A stretch of 19,256 bases of DNA from NCBI GenBank assembly GCA_021372695.1, contig JAJFTY010000144.1:1-19256 (forward strand), written 5' to 3'. Every line of letters begins with the position of its first letter. Positions within the stretch are counted from its first letter, which is position 1. Made by a program: the position numbers and the translations under genes. Below are positions 16,544 to 19,256 of this stretch, one piece after another. The DNA comes from Deltaproteobacteria bacterium. Its GTDB lineage: Bacteria > Desulfobacterota > Syntrophia > Syntrophales > UBA5619. The notes beneath the pieces were generated by a model, which saw only the letters and a program-made list of their open reading frames with translations, made no database searches and had not been told where the DNA came from.

Positions 16544-16572
16544 TTGAATATGGATTGAAACATGAGTATACT
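16544..16572 (+). promoter_or_regulatory. Candidate sigma-70 promoter of the addB-addA-like operon
   Basis: TTGAAT (16544-16549, 4 of 6) and TATACT (16567-16572, 5 of 6) are separated by exactly 17 bases. The start would be near 16579, giving a leader of about 225 bases that includes the palindromic repeat at 16638-16705. Confidence 0.55.
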
Positions 16573-16637
16573 CCCACCGCGAAAAGCAATGCCCGGTCGA
16601 TCATTCTTTTATTACACCGGCGATCAAACAGATAGAA

Positions 16638-16705
16638 CGTCATGCCGGACCTGATCCGGCATCCAGTCAAGTTAATTCTGGATTCCGGCTTTCGCCGGAA
16701 TGACG
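16638..16705. repeat. Dispersed palindromic repeat made of two inverted hairpin units
   Basis: The left unit (16638-16666) begins CGTCATGCCGG and ends ATCCAG. The right unit (16678-16705) begins CTGGATTCCGG and ends CCGGAATGACG. The units are inverted copies of each other with some differences, separated by 11 bases, and each can form its own small CCGG/CCGG hairpin. The motif GTCATTCCGGCGAAAGCCGG and close variants are, from general knowledge, frequent intergenic repeats in many proteobacterial genomes. A degenerate partial copy is at 12419-12435. Confidence 0.75.
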
Positions 16706-16804
16706 ATATTAAGATGTATTATTGCCGGAGTAAAACACAATCCCGACAACGGGAAGCTGACGATATCCTTTTCCTTGGCTGAACCCGGGAAAGAAACTGC
16801 CGCT

Positions 16805-19219
16805 ATGTCCCATCCCATCGTCCATCCCGACCCTCTGCCGGATGACCGACCGACCGCCGTGGATGCCCTCTTAGAACAGCTTCACGCCCATTATCCGGAC
16901 ATGAGCCGGTTCACGGCCGTTTCCATGACGGGCCGTGGCCGCGACTTCCTGCATCACCTCATCCATACCCGAATCGGCGGTCTCCTCCCGACCGTCCTCT
17001 CTTTCGACGACTACCGGACCCGCCGTATCGCCGAGGCGACCGGCCGAACGGCCGTGTCGGAGGATGAAGCCCTTCTCCATTTCCATGCCCTTCTGTGCCG
17101 TGAAGAGGGCCGCTCTCTGCCCCCGGCCGACACCCAGCGGCTGCTCTCCTTCCTGACCGCGATCGCCGAGTTTTCCGTGAGCATCGAAGAGCTGCGCGCC
17201 CTGGACCGGATCGGGCCGGAACAGCTCGCCCGGATCGACCGCTTCTTTGCGACGATGGAGTCATTCCGCGCCCGTCTCGCTGCCGGTGGGCTTTTCTATC
17301 CAACCTTCGAAGCGGCGCGGTTCGCCGACCTCGCGCCGGGTGACGGCGAATTTTTTGTCGGTCTGCCCCTCATGACCCCGGTGAACGAGCGATTCTTCGG
17401 CCGTATCCCCCGCGACCGGCTTTTCGTGGACGCGCCCCTTTTCGGCCCCCACATGCCGACGGAGCCGCCCGATTATGAGACGGCACTGTCGCTCGTCCGG
17501 CGTATCGGCGTCGCCGAAAGGCGGAATGCCGGTGACGGGCTTGGCTTTACCGAACTGGCCGAACGGGCCGCGATCCCGGCGCTCCTCGCCCGGGAGATCG
17601 ACGCCTTTTTGCGCGAGGCGAAGAGCGGCGGGGATCAGCTCTTCATCGTTCCCCTGGACGAGAGGCTCTCCTTCTACCTCTGGGAACTCCTCTTTCGGCC
17701 TCTCGGCGGGCAGGTCAACTTCTCGCCCTGGCTCCCCTTCGCTCACTTCGCGGCGGCGCACCGCCTGGCCGAGGCCGTACGCTCTGGGAGGGGGCTCGCG
17801 GCCGTGCGCCGGGAACTCGTCGCCGAGCTCACCGCCCGGTGGAACGAACTCGACGAGGCCGACCATTCCGCGTGCGAGGGGGCGATCACGCTGTGCGACG
17901 AACTGGATCGGCTCCGTCCGCTCATGGGCGGCGAGTGGACGCCGCTCGCCGAGTACCTCATCACCGCGAAGAAGCTGCGGCTGCGCGGCCGGCGCAGCGC
18001 ACCGATCCAGGTGGTGGGGCTGGGCGATGCGACCGGCATCCCCTATGAACGCGCCGTCATCCTGCCGATGAACAGCCGCATCTTCCCGCGGAAGCCCTTC
18101 AGCGGCCCCTACCTGAACTGGATCCATCTGCCGCGCATCTACAGGACCGAGTACGAGTCGGACGATCTCAGCCTTCGGCAGTTTCTCTCCTTCGGCAGGA
18201 CAGCCCACATCGCTGCCCTGTACGATCAGGCCAACGGCGAGGCGCCGTCCGCCCACTTTTCGTTCCTCGCCACGGAATTCGGCGGCCGGACGGTCAAGCG
18301 TCTGATGGTTCCTGAGCCCTTCCACGTGCCGGCCGGCCACCTCACCATAGAGAACACCGCTGGACTGAAGGAGAAGCTTCGGAGCCGTACCTGGTCGTTC
18401 AGTTCCCTGCAGCGCTTTTTCACCTGCCCGTGCCGCTTCATCCTGGAAGAGATCCAGGGTGTGGTACCGCCTCCCTGCTTCGCAGACGAAGAGAGCGCCA
18501 ATCTCATCATCGGGGATCTGCTCCACCGCTTCTTCGCCAAGCTTACGGAGCATCCCCCTGCCCTCGATCAATGGCGCGAACAGTTCGAGGAGTGCTGGTA
18601 CGGCTACGAGGACCTCCCGGCGAAACTCCCGGACGAGGAGGTCCGCAAGGCTATCGTCGAAAGCCATCTGGCCGATATCGCTGCCTGGGAGAAGGAGACG
18701 GGCCGGCCGCTCCTCTTTTCCGACGCCGTGACGGAGGCCGAACTCGAACTGAGAGCTCCTTTCGGCGGCGGCCGCTACCAGATCAAAGGGCGCATCGACC
18801 GCCTGCAGCTTCAGGGAGAGAGGCAGCTCATCACGGACCTCAAATACAAGGAGAAGAAGGCCTATTCCGAAAAGGACTGCCTGGCGGACCGTCTGGAGAG
18901 GTCCGAGGTCTTCGACGACCGCTTCCAACTCCTCATCTACGCCTATCTCGCCCTGTACAACGGCAAGGCCACGCTCGGACGGCTCGATGCGGCCCACATC
19001 TTTCTGCGGCCGCGGGTGCGTGGCGATTATGAGGGCCGCCTGGCGGAGGCAGACCTGGCCGCCTGCGACGCCACGATGGAACGCATCGCCCAGCGGCTCG
19101 ACGCAATGCTGGCGCAGGAAAACTTCTCTCCCAACTTCCGCGCCGCAGGCTGTGCCTACTGCCCCCACAAGGCACTCTGCCTCAAGCCGGAACTCTACCG
19201 GACAGGAGGGCGCCCATGA
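16805..19219 (+). CDS. addB: AddB-like PD-(D/E)XK nuclease/inactivated helicase subunit
   Basis: The protein has 804 residues from ATG 16805 and resembles the AddB subunit of AddAB-type double-strand-break resection enzymes. The C-terminal nuclease domain shows GDLLHRFF (H574), GRIDRL (D665) and TDLKYK (D678, K680), the PD-(D/E)XK catalytic set. The AddB iron-sulfur staple is visible as a cysteine in FTCPC (C541 or C543) and C783-x2-C786-x5-C792 near the end. The N-terminal half looks helicase-like (SFDDYRTRRIAEA; VILPMNSRIFPRKPF), but no Walker A is present, so it is probably a non-motor scaffold. The frame is open to an ATG at 16700, which lies inside the palindromic repeat, so 16805 is preferred although its ribosome binding site is poor. 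The stop overlaps the next start as ATGA. Confidence 0.85.
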   Translation: MSHPIVHPDPLPDDRPTAVDALLEQLHAHYPDMSRFTAVSMTGRGRDFLHHLIHTRIGGLLPTVLSFDDYRTRRIAEATGRTAVSEDEALLHFHALLCREEGRSLPPADTQRLLSFLTAIAEFSVSIEELRALDRIGPEQLARIDRFFATMESFRARLAAGGLFYPTFEAARFADLAPGDGEFFVGLPLMTPVNERFFGRIPRDRLFVDAPLFGPHMPTEPPDYETALSLVRRIGVAERRNAGDGLGFTELAERAAIPALLAREIDAFLREAKSGGDQLFIVPLDERLSFYLWELLFRPLGGQVNFSPWLPFAHFAAAHRLAEAVRSGRGLAAVRRELVAELTARWNELDEADHSACEGAITLCDELDRLRPLMGGEWTPLAEYLITAKKLRLRGRRSAPIQVVGLGDATGIPYERAVILPMNSRIFPRKPFSGPYLNWIHLPRIYRTEYESDDLSLRQFLSFGRTAHIAALYDQANGEAPSAHFSFLATEFGGRTVKRLMVPEPFHVPAGHLTIENTAGLKEKLRSRTWSFSSLQRFFTCPCRFILEEIQGVVPPPCFADEESANLIIGDLLHRFFAKLTEHPPALDQWREQFEECWYGYEDLPAKLPDEEVRKAIVESHLADIAAWEKETGRPLLFSDAVTEAELELRAPFGGGRYQIKGRIDRLQLQGERQLITDLKYKEKKAYSEKDCLADRLERSEVFDDRFQLLIYAYLALYNGKATLGRLDAAHIFLRPRVRGDYEGRLAEADLAACDATMERIAQRLDAMLAQENFSPNFRAAGCAYCPHKALCLKPELYRTGGRP

Positions 19220-19256
19220 CGAAAAGCCTCTTCGTCACCGCCTCGGCCGGTTCGGG
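19216..19256 (+). CDS. addA: UvrD/AddA-like helicase-nuclease, N-terminal fragment (cut by window end)
   Basis: Only the first 13 codons are present. They read MTKSLFVTASAGS and the following bases continue toward a glycine, as in the ASAGSGKT Walker A motif at the start of UvrD-family helicases such as AddA and RecB. The ATG overlaps the addB-like stop by four bases (ATGA) and has GGAGGG (19205-19210) five bases upstream. An AddB-like gene followed by an AddA helicase-nuclease is the standard order, so context supports the call. The rest is outside the window. Confidence 0.75.
   Translation, partial: MTKSLFVTASAGS

Larger units (their letters stand above)
16314..16804. other. Intergenic region between divergent antiporter and addB-like genes
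   Basis: This 491-base gap separates two divergent genes and has lower GC than its flanks. It holds a small dyad GTCAT-N8-ATGAC (16456-16473), a sigma-70-like promoter pointing right (16544-16572) and a double-hairpin repeat (16638-16705). On the minus strand a TTGACA (complement of 16474-16479) lies in an AT-rich stretch without a convincing -10. The stretch 16706-16804 is an open extension of the addB-like frame, but probably untranslated. No RNA gene was recognised. Confidence 0.6.

Noticed and set aside
17261..19168. 635-codon minus-strand open frame opposite the addB-like gene
   Set aside because: Shadow of the nuclease gene, which carries complete catalytic motifs on the plus strand.

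Overview
The window looks like ordinary chromosomal core DNA from a Gram-negative, GC-rich member of the Deltaproteobacteria (Desulfobacterota), possibly near the Syntrophales. The grounds are lpxC (lipid A), an NtrY/NtrX-type sigma-54 two-component pair behind a DUF4390 gene, a DUF3568-type lipoprotein, and the yebC-ruvC-ruvA-ruvB-queH gene order. The taxon is an inference from gene content. I see no transposase, prophage, CRISPR array or tRNA.

Layout. (1) 1-344: the 3' end of a 23S rRNA gene, a 5S rRNA gene and a strong intrinsic terminator, all +. (2) 347-4047, +: yebC, ruvC, ruvA, ruvB, queH, closely packed (some touch or overlap) and probably one operon for translation fidelity, Holliday-junction processing and queuosine synthesis. 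(3) 4048-9681, +: lpxC, then a secreted DUF4390 protein, an NtrY-like membrane histidine kinase and an NtrX-like sigma-54 activator. It ends in a long bidirectional terminator at 9696-9745. (4) 9770-12327, -: dnaJ, a small lipoprotein and a flippase-like membrane protein, with a good promoter and a 5'-leader hairpin upstream of dnaJ. (5) 13461-14090 and 12556-13440, -: a metallo-beta-lactamase-fold hydrolase followed by purC. (6) 14298-16313, -: a CPA2-type cation:proton antiporter with RCK domains. (7) 16314-16804: an intergenic region with a dispersed palindromic repeat and a sigma-70-like promoter. (8) 16805-19256, +: an AddB-like PD-(D/E)XK nuclease and the first codons of its UvrD/AddA-type helicase partner, cut by the window end.

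The most interesting signal is regulatory. A near-consensus sigma-54 promoter (4238-4254, 12 of 14 specified bases, exact GG-N10-GC spacing) sits just upstream of lpxC, and two palindromes lie at enhancer-like distance upstream of it. The gene set immediately downstream encodes a sigma-54 activator with an intact GAFTGA loop. This suggests, but does not prove, that the committed step of lipid A synthesis is under sigma-54/NtrX-type control here. Other points worth a look are a hairpin at the start of the dnaJ leader that resembles a dispersed repeat, a hairpin between kinase and regulator, and a probable CTG start for queH.
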